Of a stretch of DNA of 64,000 nucleotides, positions 8,149-16,885 are shown in pieces. Under the pieces are notes generated by a model. It was not told the DNA's origin. It did no database searches and saw only the letters and a program-made list of their open reading frames with translations. This DNA comes from Alistipes sp. (GTDB lineage: Bacteria > Bacteroidota > Bacteroidia > Bacteroidales > Rikenellaceae). Position numbers and translations under genes: made by a program. The stretch lies in the NCBI GenBank assembly GCA_017937125.1, contig JAGBEH010000007.1:124001-188000 (forward strand), in the 5' to 3' direction. How positions within the stretch are numbered: position 1 is the first letter of the stretch; the number at the start of each line of letters is the position of its first letter.

Positions 8149-11100
8149 TTATTCGAGTATGAAATCAGTTTTATGTTCTCCTACGCCGAGCGTGAATTTC
8201 CCGCCCTCGATGAAATGCCGTCCCGTGCCGTCTACGAAACCCAAATCCTCCATAGGATCTATGTCGAACGTGAAAGTCTGCACTTCGCCTGCCTTTATCA
8301 TCCGCTTTTCGAAATGCTTCAACTCCCTGACGGGGCGCGTTATCGAGCAGTAGGGGTCCGTTATGTACCATTGCACAACCTCGTGACTGTCGGCCGAGCC
8401 CGTATTGCGCACCTCGACGCTCGCCGTTATGCGTGCAACGTCCGCGAGTTTCAGTGGCTGCGTCCCTATTTCCGTCTCTTTGCCGTTCTTGAGCAGCGCC
8501 TTGAGGGTCGGTTTTCCGTATTCGAATGTCGTGTAGCTCAGTCCGTAGCCGAAATCGTAGAAAGGCGTGCTCGGAATATCCTGATAGAGCCCTTGCGTTC
8601 CGCGCCGCCCGCTGTTGCGGTGATTGTAATATATCGGTATCTGGCCTACGCTGCGGGGGAATGTCAGCGTCAGACGTCCCGACGGGCTCTCCTCGCCGCA
8701 CAGCAGTTTCGCCACCGCATCGCCGCCCGTAATACCGGGTTGCCACGCTTCGAGCATCGCATCGGCATAAGGCTCTATCTCCGTTACGTCCAATGCACGG
8801 CCGTTGAAAAGTACGACGATTACGGGCTTGTGCATACGGCGCGCGGCGGCCGATACCTCTTTCAGAAGCTCCATTTGCGCTGCGGGAACGGTTATCTCCG
8901 AGCGCGAGGCGTTCTCGCCGCTCCATTTGCGCCGTTCGCCTAAACAGAGGACGACGGCATCGGCTTTTCCGACGAGTGCCCGTGCGGCCTTGAGCTCTTT
9001 CGCTGACGGTGCCGTCTCGAAATCCGCACCTTCGCGATACAGTATATTCTCCTTGCCGTATACCTTTTCGAGACCCTGCCTTACGGTCGTTACATCCGCC
9101 GCGCGTCCTCGTCCGTACCACGAACCTAAAAGGTCTTCGCCGTTGTCGGCCAGAGGACCCGTAAGCGCTATTTTCGACGGGGCGGCAAGCGGCAGCGCCG
9201 CGTTGTCGTTTTTGAGCAGCACCATCGACTCTACGGCCATTTGCAGGGCCGTCTGCCGCGCTTCGGGCAGCAGAAGACGCTGCTCTTCGGGCAACTCTTC
9301 CACGTACGGTCTGTCGAACAGTCCGAGACGGAATTTTATGCGCAGTATGCGCCTTACGGCATCGTCTATGCGCTCCGCAGATATGCGCCCTTCGTTCAGC
9401 AGGGCGGCGAAATGACGGCAATAGATGTTATCGACCATATCCATATCCAACCCCGCATTGAACGCTGCGGCTCCCGCCGCCTTGTCGTTCTCGGCATATC
9501 CCTGATTTACGAGCTGACGCACGGCATCCCAGTCCGAAACGACGAACCCGTCGTGCTCCCATCTCTTTTTCAGAACGTCGGTCATCGTATAGCGGTCGGC
9601 CGAAGCGGGTATGCCGCTCAGATTGTTGAACGAGCTCATCACCGTCGCCGCACCCGCCTTTATGCCCGCTTCGAAAGGCGGCAGATAGGTGTCCCAAAGC
9701 GTCTGGCGCGATATTTCGGTCGGCACGTAGTCGCGCCCCGCCTCCGAAGCGCCGTAGCCGACGAAGTGTTTCAGACAGGCGGCAATCGTCCCTTCGGCCG
9801 CGAGGTCATCGCCCTGATAGCCGCGCACCGAAGCCGCCGAGAACTGCGAGGTGAGGTACGGGTCTTCGCCGTAACCTTCGGCTACGCGTCCCCAGCGCGG
9901 GTCGCGCGCGACATCCACCATAGGCGAGAATGTCCAGTCTATACCAGTGTAATATGCCTCGCGCGCGGCGTCGGCACAGGCTTTCGACGCCAACTCCGTG
10001 TTCCACGAGGCACCTTGCGCCAGCGGAATAGGGTAGACCGTCCTGAAACCGTGTATCACGTCGAACCCGAAGAGAACGGGAATGCCGAGACGCGAATCTT
10101 CCATTGCGTGGCGCTGTATGGCATTGCGCACTTTCGGGTCTTCGCCGAAATATATCAGCGAGCCGATTTCGGCAGGAATTTTTCCGACCGTTTCGCCTAG
10201 GTTGTTGATGTTGTCGTTGCGCCCTGCGGTGTACTGGTTCAGTTGCATAATCTTCTCGTCGAGCGTCATTCGCGACAGCAGATTGTCCACCCTCTCCTCG
10301 ATGAGCATATCCCCGTACGCCGTTATCGAGAACGGGCGCTGCACGGCGAAATGCGCCGACATCTGCGCCAGGCGCTTCTGTTCGGCCGTAATCGTCGCAG
10401 GGGCGTACGTATTGCCTACGACCGATTGCCCCGACAGAGCCTCGAACCATGTGCAGGCGGCCGTGTAGCGGCCGAAGGTCTTTTCGAGGTGGTATCCGTC
10501 GCGGTTGAAGGTGTCGCCGAGCGGGGTGGTGCGGCCGTTCTGTATCGCCGTACCCGACGGTATTACGCCGCAGATTTGCGGACAGTCGGCCATTGCACAC
10601 TGTACGCTGCGCATAATGCTCCCGTACATCGTCTGCTGGTCGTTGCGGTAGAGCGGGAACTCCTTGTGCGCCGCATCCTGCGAGTATGCCCACGTCTGGT
10701 GGAAATATATCTCGGCATTCGGATTTTTGCAATGTTTCCGTACATATGATATCAACTCGCTCAGGTAGGGTTGATATGTTGTGTATCGTCCCGACTTGCC
10801 GCTCGCCTGTTGCAGTGTTACGACGTCCCAATCCTCTTCGGCAAGGGCGTCGGAGAGCTTCATCTCTTTGGTCTCGGTCTTCACGCCGCCGACGATTTTG
10901 CGGTATTTGTATGCCGCCGCGTCGTTCTGCGCATTGTTTCGGTGCCGTTCGAGCGTGCATCCGCCAATATACATATTGCCGATAACCGCGTCGATGCCCG
11001 CAGCATCGAACAACTCCCACAGATATTGCTCTGCGGCATCCTGCGAGAAGCTGTTGCCTATGGCCAACACTTTCAGCTGCCTGCCCTCGCCCGCTTCGGA

Positions 11101-11199
11101 CGTCGGGGCGGCTGCGGAAGAGACGGTCGCTGCGAAAGAGGGAACGGCCGCTGTCAGAATTACTGCCGCGAAAATACGGCTTAAAAGGTGTCGTTTCAT
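8149..11199 (-). CDS. DUF4886 (SGNH esterase-like) and GH3 fusion protein
   Basis: A 1016-residue exported protein with two enzyme parts. Residues about 41-290 are a DUF4886/SGNH-hydrolase-like domain: Ser50 in AIGNSFSQD is the expected nucleophile and D234/H237 in NRDGYH the expected Asp-His pair. Residues about 300-1016 are a full GH3 enzyme (NNLGETVGKIPAEIGS, then KHFVGYGASEAGRDY) with nucleophile D556 in VVSDWDAV, followed by the alpha/beta sandwich and a fibronectin-III-like C-terminal domain. GH3 members of this type are usually exo-beta-glucosidases or beta-xylosidases. The esterase part is nearly identical to that of the adjacent gene, so the fusion probably arose by local duplication. 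Combined deacylation and deglycosylation is inferred. Confidence 0.9.
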   Translation of the reverse strand: MKRHLLSRIFAAVILTAAVPSFAATVSSAAAPTSEAGEGRQLKVLAIGNSFSQDAAEQYLWELFDAAGIDAVIGNMYIGGCTLERHRNNAQNDAAAYKYRKIVGGVKTETKEMKLSDALAEEDWDVVTLQQASGKSGRYTTYQPYLSELISYVRKHCKNPNAEIYFHQTWAYSQDAAHKEFPLYRNDQQTMYGSIMRSVQCAMADCPQICGVIPSGTAIQNGRTTPLGDTFNRDGYHLEKTFGRYTAACTWFEALSGQSVVGNTYAPATITAEQKRLAQMSAHFAVQRPFSITAYGDMLIEERVDNLLSRMTLDEKIMQLNQYTAGRNDNINNLGETVGKIPAEIGSLIYFGEDPKVRNAIQRHAMEDSRLGIPVLFGFDVIHGFRTVYPIPLAQGASWNTELASKACADAAREAYYTGIDWTFSPMVDVARDPRWGRVAEGYGEDPYLTSQFSAASVRGYQGDDLAAEGTIAACLKHFVGYGASEAGRDYVPTEISRQTLWDTYLPPFEAGIKAGAATVMSSFNNLSGIPASADRYTMTDVLKKRWEHDGFVVSDWDAVRQLVNQGYAENDKAAGAAAFNAGLDMDMVDNIYCRHFAALLNEGRISAERIDDAVRRILRIKFRLGLFDRPYVEELPEEQRLLLPEARQTALQMAVESMVLLKNDNAALPLAAPSKIALTGPLADNGEDLLGSWYGRGRAADVTTVRQGLEKVYGKENILYREGADFETAPSAKELKAARALVGKADAVVLCLGERRKWSGENASRSEITVPAAQMELLKEVSAAARRMHKPVIVVLFNGRALDVTEIEPYADAMLEAWQPGITGGDAVAKLLCGEESPSGRLTLTFPRSVGQIPIYYNHRNSGRRGTQGLYQDIPSTPFYDFGYGLSYTTFEYGKPTLKALLKNGKETEIGTQPLKLADVARITASVEVRNTGSADSHEVVQWYITDPYCSITRPVRELKHFEKRMIKAGEVQTFTFDIDPMEDLGFVDGTGRHFIEGGKFTLGVGEHKTDFILE

Positions 11200-11215
11200 A
11201 ATCTGTCGTTTCCGT

Positions 11216-12877
11216 TTATTTTGCGGGCGCTATGCGCAATGCCGAAATATTCCCTTGAACTACCGTCGAACCGACGTCCAGTCCCTTTACGCCAAGGCGC
11301 AGCGTACCGTCCTGCGCAGGAGACATTCCGTCGAACGTGAGCGTGTACTCTTCGAACGGAACTTCGCTCCACGACGGGTATTGTCCCGCACTCGTGCCGA
11401 TACGTATGCCTTGCTTGATTTGTCCGCCGCGCTTTTCGGAGCCCGTGAGATCGAATTGTGTGGTGCGTGCCGTGCGCGTGCCGTTGTAGCGCGTCGCGAG
11501 CACCGTTACGTCGAGCTTCTGCGCGGCATCGAGTCCCGCAACGGTTATCGTCACCGTCTGACTGTCGCCCTCGCCGGCCGTGCCGCTGACGACGAACGAG
11601 TCCGCCCATACGGATTTTGGCCACGTGATACCGCCCGAAACTATTTCCGAGTCGGGTTCGCTGCCTGCACCCGCGAACAGATCGCTGAATGCGGGGGATA
11701 TCGAGAGCGTTGCCGACGTATAGCGGCCTTCCGTATCTTTCAGCGTTATGTCCGTCGCATCCGTCGAGGTTATGTTGTTCCACGTCGCGTTTACGGTTCT
11801 GCTGCCGAAATCTATGCACAGCGGCGCCGCGAGCGGGCCTTCCGTTATCTGCGGCTTCTTGAAGTCTACCATATCCGTAACCGCATAGGGGTTTGCGACG
11901 GCCATATGCGCGGCGTTCTGCGCTATGGCTTTCGACTGCGCGTCTATAGTTGCGGGGGCGTACGTATTGCCTACGACCGATTTCCCCGACAGAGCCTCGA
12001 ACCACGTGCAGGCTGCCGTGTAGCGGCCGTAGGTGGTCTCCAAATGGTAGCCGTCGCGGTTGAACGTGTCGCCGAGGAACGAGGTGCGGGCGTTCTGAAC
12101 GGCCGTGCCCGACGGTATCACGCCCGCGAGGCTCGGGTTGTCTGCGAATGCCTGCCGTACAGCCGACATAATCGCGTTGTACATCGTCATCTGGTCCTTG
12201 TCGTATCTCGGGAACGCATCGTGGTTGGAATTTTGCGCGTATGCCCACGTCTGGTGGAACCATACAGGCCTTTCGACCTTGTCCGCCAAATATCCCAACA
12301 GGTTGCCCAGATAGGGGACGTATGTTTCGTATCTGCCCGAATTGCCGCTCGCCTGTTGCAGCGTTACGATATCCCAGTCTTCGTCGGCAAGGGCTGTAGG
12401 CAGCGCTACGTTAGCCCGCTCCGTCTTCGTACCGTCGATCACTTTGCGGTAGGCGTATGCCCCCGCGCCGCTTTGCGCGTGCGACCAGTGCGTTTCGAGC
12501 GTGCATCCGCCGATATACATATTGCCTATTACGGCTTTTATTCCCGCCGCATCGAACAGCTCCCACAGATATTGCTCGACGGCATCCTGCGAGAAACTGT
12601 TGCCTATGGCCAAAATGCACAGTTTCCCGTCCGCCATCGGGTCATGCGGTTTCGGATCGGGATCGGGCTCCGGTTCTGGCTCCGGTTCTGGCTCCGGATC
12701 GGGCTCCGGTTCTGGCTCCGGGTCGGGGTCGGGTTCAGGATCGGGGTCGGGTTTCGGGTCTTCGCCCGATCCGCCCTGTTCCGTGCGGTCGTTGTCGGCA
12801 TCCGTTTCGGTGCAGGATACCGATGCGAGCGCCGTGAACAAAATTATGTAACATAGCAGTTTGATAACCTTTTTCAT
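11216..12877 (-). CDS. DUF4886 lipoprotein with Pro-Asp/Glu linker and C-terminal module
   Basis: A 553-residue lipoprotein (lipobox ASVSC, Cys22). A repetitive Pro-Asp/Pro-Glu linker (residues about 41-80) tethers a DUF4886/SGNH esterase-like domain (about 84-325; Ser94 in AIGNSFSQD, Asp-His in NRDGYH). The last about 215 residues form a beta-rich module that starts near CIDFGSRTV and is shared with the C-terminus of the fimbrillin-like lipoprotein at 18981. The catalytic domain is a close paralogue of the N-terminus of the GH3 fusion just downstream. It is probably a surface-anchored carbohydrate esterase with an appended binding module; the acyl substrate is unknown. The linker resembles spacers that project surface glycan enzymes. 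Confidence 0.85.
   Translation of the reverse strand: MKKVIKLLCYIILFTALASVSCTETDADNDRTEQGGSGEDPKPDPDPEPDPDPEPEPEPDPEPEPEPEPEPDPDPKPHDPMADGKLCILAIGNSFSQDAVEQYLWELFDAAGIKAVIGNMYIGGCTLETHWSHAQSGAGAYAYRKVIDGTKTERANVALPTALADEDWDIVTLQQASGNSGRYETYVPYLGNLLGYLADKVERPVWFHQTWAYAQNSNHDAFPRYDKDQMTMYNAIMSAVRQAFADNPSLAGVIPSGTAVQNARTSFLGDTFNRDGYHLETTYGRYTAACTWFEALSGKSVVGNTYAPATIDAQSKAIAQNAAHMAVANPYAVTDMVDFKKPQITEGPLAAPLCIDFGSRTVNATWNNITSTDATDITLKDTEGRYTSATLSISPAFSDLFAGAGSEPDSEIVSGGITWPKSVWADSFVVSGTAGEGDSQTVTITVAGLDAAQKLDVTVLATRYNGTRTARTTQFDLTGSEKRGGQIKQGIRIGTSAGQYPSWSEVPFEEYTLTFDGMSPAQDGTLRLGVKGLDVGSTVVQGNISALRIAPAK
12654..12756. repeat. Minisatellite encoding the Pro-Asp/Glu linker
   Basis: A tandem array of 6- and 12-base units (GGCTCCGGTTCT and variants GGATCG, GGGTCG on the plus strand) codes for the alternating Pro-Asp and Pro-Glu linker of the DUF4886 lipoprotein. 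Its length could vary by slippage without breaking the frame if whole units are lost or gained. Confidence 0.85.
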
Positions 12878-12883
12878 ATTGCG

Positions 12884-14752
12884 TTATTTTTTCGATTGTT
12901 CGTTGCGTTTGGTGCGATAGAAATCGCGTATTATGTACCATGCCTTTTTCTTCTGTCCGCGATCGGATAGCAGCCCTTTGCGGTTCCAACCCTCTTGGTT
13001 AGTCGGGTGGAAGCGGTAGGGCGAGCGGAAATCGAAGAGTATCCACGGCGATATGCCCGCAAGGTTGGGAATATTGGCGAACATCGCCAGATTGTCGGCA
13101 TACAGCTGCGCCTGATACTCCTCGCTCCACGAGGATGCTCGGTGCGCATTGCCGTGCTGTCCGTATAATGCCTCGCCTCCGAACTCGGAAATCATCAGCG
13201 GTTTGTCGGTGCATATTTCCCAGCGTATCGTCGCGGGGTCTTTGGGCCAAGCCGCATACCAGCCCATATATTTGTTCACGGCAACGACATCGAGGTTGCG
13301 GGCGAAGTCGTCGTCCATCTCGAAACGGTCGTTCTCCCTGATGAAATATGCGTTGTCGAACGCCGCCACGAACAGTCGGCTCGTATCTATGGACTTGCCT
13401 TCGTCGAGCAGCGACTTCAGGAATGCGTTTCGCGCCTGCGACGGACGCGTCTCGTTGGCGATGCCCCACAGACATATCGCACAGCGGTTTCTGTCGCGCG
13501 TAATCATCTCGCGCAACATCCCGTGTGCTTTGTCGGACGTGGCGGTGTCGGTGAAGTCTATGCCCTGCCATATCGGAATCTCCTCCCAAAGTATGAAACC
13601 CATCTCTTCGGCCATACGTACCGTGTACTCGTTTTGCGGGTAGTGCGCGAGGCGTATTGTATTGGCGCCCAGCTCTTTCGCTTCGGATAACAGCATACGG
13701 GCATCGGCCTGCGTGCAGGCGCGTCCCATACGCTGCGGTATCTCTTCGTGGAACGATATGCTGCGCAGGAACACTTCGCGGCCGTTCACGAGAATCTTCG
13801 TCCCGTCTACGGCTACGCGGCGGAACCCTATGCGGTCCTCTATGGTCGCGCCGTCGCACGTCAGCCGCACATCGTAAAGATAAGGCGCCTCGGGTGCCCA
13901 AAGTTTCAGTTTTTTCGTTTCGAAGACCGCCTCGCCGTGTCCTCGGCCGTCTGTCTTAAGCGTTTTGCTTATGCCGAGCTCTCCGATTTCCAACGTAACC
14001 TCCCGCGATGCGGCTTCCGAGAGATCGACACTGAAAAGTATCTTGTTCCCGCCATCCTTGCCGAGCCTCAGGAAATAGTCGCGTACGTATACTTTCGGCG
14101 TGCGCACTATCATCACGTCGCGAGTTATGCCGCCGTAGTTCCACCAGTCGAATGCCATTGCGGGTATGGCATCCGTACGCCGACGGTTATCGACCTCGAC
14201 GGCCAGAAAGTTGTCGCCCTCCCTGAGTTTGTCGCCTATTTCGACCTCGAAAGGTGTGAAACCGCCCTCGTGGCTGCATATTCTGCTGCCGTTGAGATAG
14301 ACGTTGCAGCGGTAATTCACGGCGCCGAAACAGAGGAACAGCCGTTCGTCTTCGCGCGGCATCTCCACTGTCGTCGCGCACTGCCCCTCGCGAGGGGATG
14401 CCTTTTCTCCGACGAGCAGATGACGGGCATACCATATCGTACCCTCGTAGTATTTCAGTTCGGGCATTTGGGAGTTCCAGTCGCTCGGCACTTCGAGCCT
14501 CATCCCTCCGTCGAACGCATATTCGAAAAATTCGGTGTCGTTCTGCGGTGTGCGGTCGAGGTATATCTCTTTGGGTACGCCCTGATCGTACGGATCGATT
14601 ATCGCCGCCCATTTGCCGTTCAGCAGCTGCGGATTGCGGCCGTATACGTTTGTCATCGGCGTCGGCGTCGCTGTCGGCGCGGTTATCTGCGCTGCGGCCT
14701 GCATCGCTGCGAAGCATAGCACGGCCGCCGTAATCGCTGTATTGATTTTCAT
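12884..14752 (-). CDS. Glycoside hydrolase family 2, beta-glucuronidase/galactosidase-like
   Basis: A 622-residue exported GH2 (signal peptide about 1-22, ending QAAAQ) with the compact three-domain form: jelly roll (45-215), Ig-like domain (220-320) and TIM barrel (about 325-600). The acid/base is E434 in WGIANE and the nucleophile E523 in ISEFGGE. It is shorter than the 806-residue GH2 and lacks the extra C-terminal Ig domains, so a different linkage is likely. The start at 14752 overlaps the GH36 stop by ATGA and directly begins a good signal peptide; a longer in-frame extension to 14995 would lie inside the GH36 gene and is rejected. The exact substrate cannot be read from the sequence. 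Confidence 0.9.
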   Translation of the reverse strand: MKINTAITAAVLCFAAMQAAAQITAPTATPTPMTNVYGRNPQLLNGKWAAIIDPYDQGVPKEIYLDRTPQNDTEFFEYAFDGGMRLEVPSDWNSQMPELKYYEGTIWYARHLLVGEKASPREGQCATTVEMPREDERLFLCFGAVNYRCNVYLNGSRICSHEGGFTPFEVEIGDKLREGDNFLAVEVDNRRRTDAIPAMAFDWWNYGGITRDVMIVRTPKVYVRDYFLRLGKDGGNKILFSVDLSEAASREVTLEIGELGISKTLKTDGRGHGEAVFETKKLKLWAPEAPYLYDVRLTCDGATIEDRIGFRRVAVDGTKILVNGREVFLRSISFHEEIPQRMGRACTQADARMLLSEAKELGANTIRLAHYPQNEYTVRMAEEMGFILWEEIPIWQGIDFTDTATSDKAHGMLREMITRDRNRCAICLWGIANETRPSQARNAFLKSLLDEGKSIDTSRLFVAAFDNAYFIRENDRFEMDDDFARNLDVVAVNKYMGWYAAWPKDPATIRWEICTDKPLMISEFGGEALYGQHGNAHRASSWSEEYQAQLYADNLAMFANIPNLAGISPWILFDFRSPYRFHPTNQEGWNRKGLLSDRGQKKKAWYIIRDFYRTKRNEQSKK

Positions 14753-16884
14753 CGTTTCAGTGTGTATTTGTAGAGTACGAACGTATTGTCCCGTTTCAGA
14801 TTTACGCGCAGGGCTCCCTTGCGGCCTGCGGTCTGCCTCTCTGTCTCTTTTCCGTATCCCGCTATTCGTCGCATATACACTTTCGCGCCTTCGGGCAGGA
14901 ACGTCTCTATTACGCCGTCGTCCGAGCGGGTGGCTTCGCGGTAGAGCAGCAGATACCCTTCGGTATCGGAAAGTATCGACTGAAATCCCGTCCACGACCG
15001 TCCCGACGGCTCCTCGCCTACGGGGAGTATTATGCCGCTGTGGAACTCAGCCGCCACATCTTCGTATGCTTTTATCAGCGGCGCCGTATCGTAGGCTTCA
15101 TCGGGCAGATTTGCCAACTCCAGCCACGCTAACGGCTGTCCCGCCATCGTCGTCGCGAATAGGTAGTCGAACCCGTAGCGCGACGGAGCGAACGGGTCGT
15201 CGCCGTACTTGTCGGCGTTGCGCCACGGGTTCAGAAACTCCGTCTGTATGCGCTCGGCAGGCACATAGCGGCTCAACTGCCACAGGTTGCGCAGCGTGCG
15301 GTAGGGGTAGTAGTTCTGCCAGTCGGTGTAGCGGTTTTCGAGGAATATGTTGCCGTACTCGTTGAACATATGATACCCTCCGCGTCTGGAGGCCGTTGCG
15401 TCGAGATTGAACATAACGCTGCCGCCCGATTGCTCGACAACGGTGTCGAACAGTCGGCGGAGATTGGTTTCCGCCTTTTTCGTCGGTATCGTCAGCCCGT
15501 CTATCTTGAAGACCCTTATGCCGTACTCCCTGTGCAGTCCGAGCAGCACTTCGGCGTCCTTGCGCCAGTCCTCGAAATCGTTCTGCACGCTCGGGTTGAA
15601 CCACAGTCCCACTTCGATACCCGACTCTTTCGCCCGCGCCATAATCGGAGCCAGTCCGTTCGGGTATTTGTCGCGCGCGGGTTTCCAATAGTCGGGATTG
15701 CTCCATATGTTCTTGAACGACCCGCGGGCTACGGCCGAATTGGGGCTTTTGCCCTCCTGCCAGCCGTCGTCTATCTGGAAATGGGTTATGCCCAGCCGCG
15801 CCGCGCGCTCCAGCTCTTCGAGACAGAAACGTTCGTTTACCTTCGTATCCTGACTGCGGTCGCCCCACGTGTTCATCATCACCATCTCGTCTCGTCCGTC
15901 TCGCGGTGCCCGTATCTGCTTCTGATACAAGCGCAAGGCCGTCAATGCCGCCAGTTCGCCCTCGCCGAAGACGCCTGCGACGGACGAATATGCACGGACC
16001 CATTCATATGAAAGGTCGTCGGCCGAAATTCCTATGCCCGTTATGGCGAACGAACCGAAATCGGCCGTGAAATCGCCCTTGCCGTATGCGAGCTGCACGG
16101 CCGAGCAGGGTGCTTCCTTGAGGAAGAAAAATCCGTTGCCGTCCGCACCGTCGCGCACGAACAACAGATTGCCGCGATAGCTGTTCTTGCGGTAGGAGAT
16201 GATGTCGCGCTCCCAAACGAGGTTGTCGTTCCAATCCGTTACGTCCGAGAACTCCACGGCACGTGCGTGCCAGTGGGCACCTTCGAGATTGAGCCTGTCG
16301 AGTATCGCCGCCGTCGATTTTACCGCCATATCCGCTTTGGCCTCTATGTTCTTGCGGTCTGCGGCATTGTCTTCGCCGTGTCGAGCATCGGCTGCGAGCA
16401 AGGTCGCTGGATCGTTGCCCGACAGACGCAGGAAATTGTCGCAGGCTATTGCGGGCGCCGCATCGTATATGCGGAACTCGCGCCGTATCTCCAACCCGTC
16501 GAGCTTGTATTCGACCTTGGCGCGCAGACAGGCGGGGGTTATATCCGTAGGTGCCGTATGCTCTACGGTCAGCTTGCCGTCCTCTCCTTTTTTCGAGGCG
16601 TTGCGTGTGAATACGAAATCCGCGACGGGGCGTTCCACGCTATGCATCGCGCCCGTACGCTTGTCTGCGAGCGAGAGCGTTTTCAGATTGCCGCCGTTCC
16701 ATTCGAAACGCCGCTCTATGAAATCGTTGCCCAGAACGAGTATGCTGTCGCCCTCGATATGGGCGTAGGAAGCCGTTGCGCTCTCCGCTGCATTAGGGGT
16801 GCGGAGGGCGGCGGAGACTTCCGCGCAGCATAAAAGCACCGACAGGGCTGCGGCTGCGGAGCGTATAGTGGTCATTGCTTTCAT
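14749..16884 (-). CDS. GH36-like alpha-galactosidase
   Basis: A 711-residue exported glycosidase of clan GH-D (signal peptide about 1-25). An N-terminal beta-sandwich (30-320) precedes a TIM barrel with WGDRSQDTKVNE and FQIDDGWQEGK, and the likely nucleophile D462 in VFKIDGL. GH36 enzymes release terminal alpha-galactose, and some act on alpha-N-acetylgalactosamine. The start at 16884 lies one base after the stop of the FAD oxidoreductase and the stop overlaps the next start by ATGA, so FAD enzyme, GH36 and GH2 are tightly coupled. A 28-residue N-terminal extension is possible but would run into the upstream gene and bury the signal peptide. Confidence 0.87.
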   Translation of the reverse strand: MKAMTTIRSAAAALSVLLCCAEVSAALRTPNAAESATASYAHIEGDSILVLGNDFIERRFEWNGGNLKTLSLADKRTGAMHSVERPVADFVFTRNASKKGEDGKLTVEHTAPTDITPACLRAKVEYKLDGLEIRREFRIYDAAPAIACDNFLRLSGNDPATLLAADARHGEDNAADRKNIEAKADMAVKSTAAILDRLNLEGAHWHARAVEFSDVTDWNDNLVWERDIISYRKNSYRGNLLFVRDGADGNGFFFLKEAPCSAVQLAYGKGDFTADFGSFAITGIGISADDLSYEWVRAYSSVAGVFGEGELAALTALRLYQKQIRAPRDGRDEMVMMNTWGDRSQDTKVNERFCLEELERAARLGITHFQIDDGWQEGKSPNSAVARGSFKNIWSNPDYWKPARDKYPNGLAPIMARAKESGIEVGLWFNPSVQNDFEDWRKDAEVLLGLHREYGIRVFKIDGLTIPTKKAETNLRRLFDTVVEQSGGSVMFNLDATASRRGGYHMFNEYGNIFLENRYTDWQNYYPYRTLRNLWQLSRYVPAERIQTEFLNPWRNADKYGDDPFAPSRYGFDYLFATTMAGQPLAWLELANLPDEAYDTAPLIKAYEDVAAEFHSGIILPVGEEPSGRSWTGFQSILSDTEGYLLLYREATRSDDGVIETFLPEGAKVYMRRIAGYGKETERQTAGRKGALRVNLKRDNTFVLYKYTLKR

Positions 16885-16885
16885 A

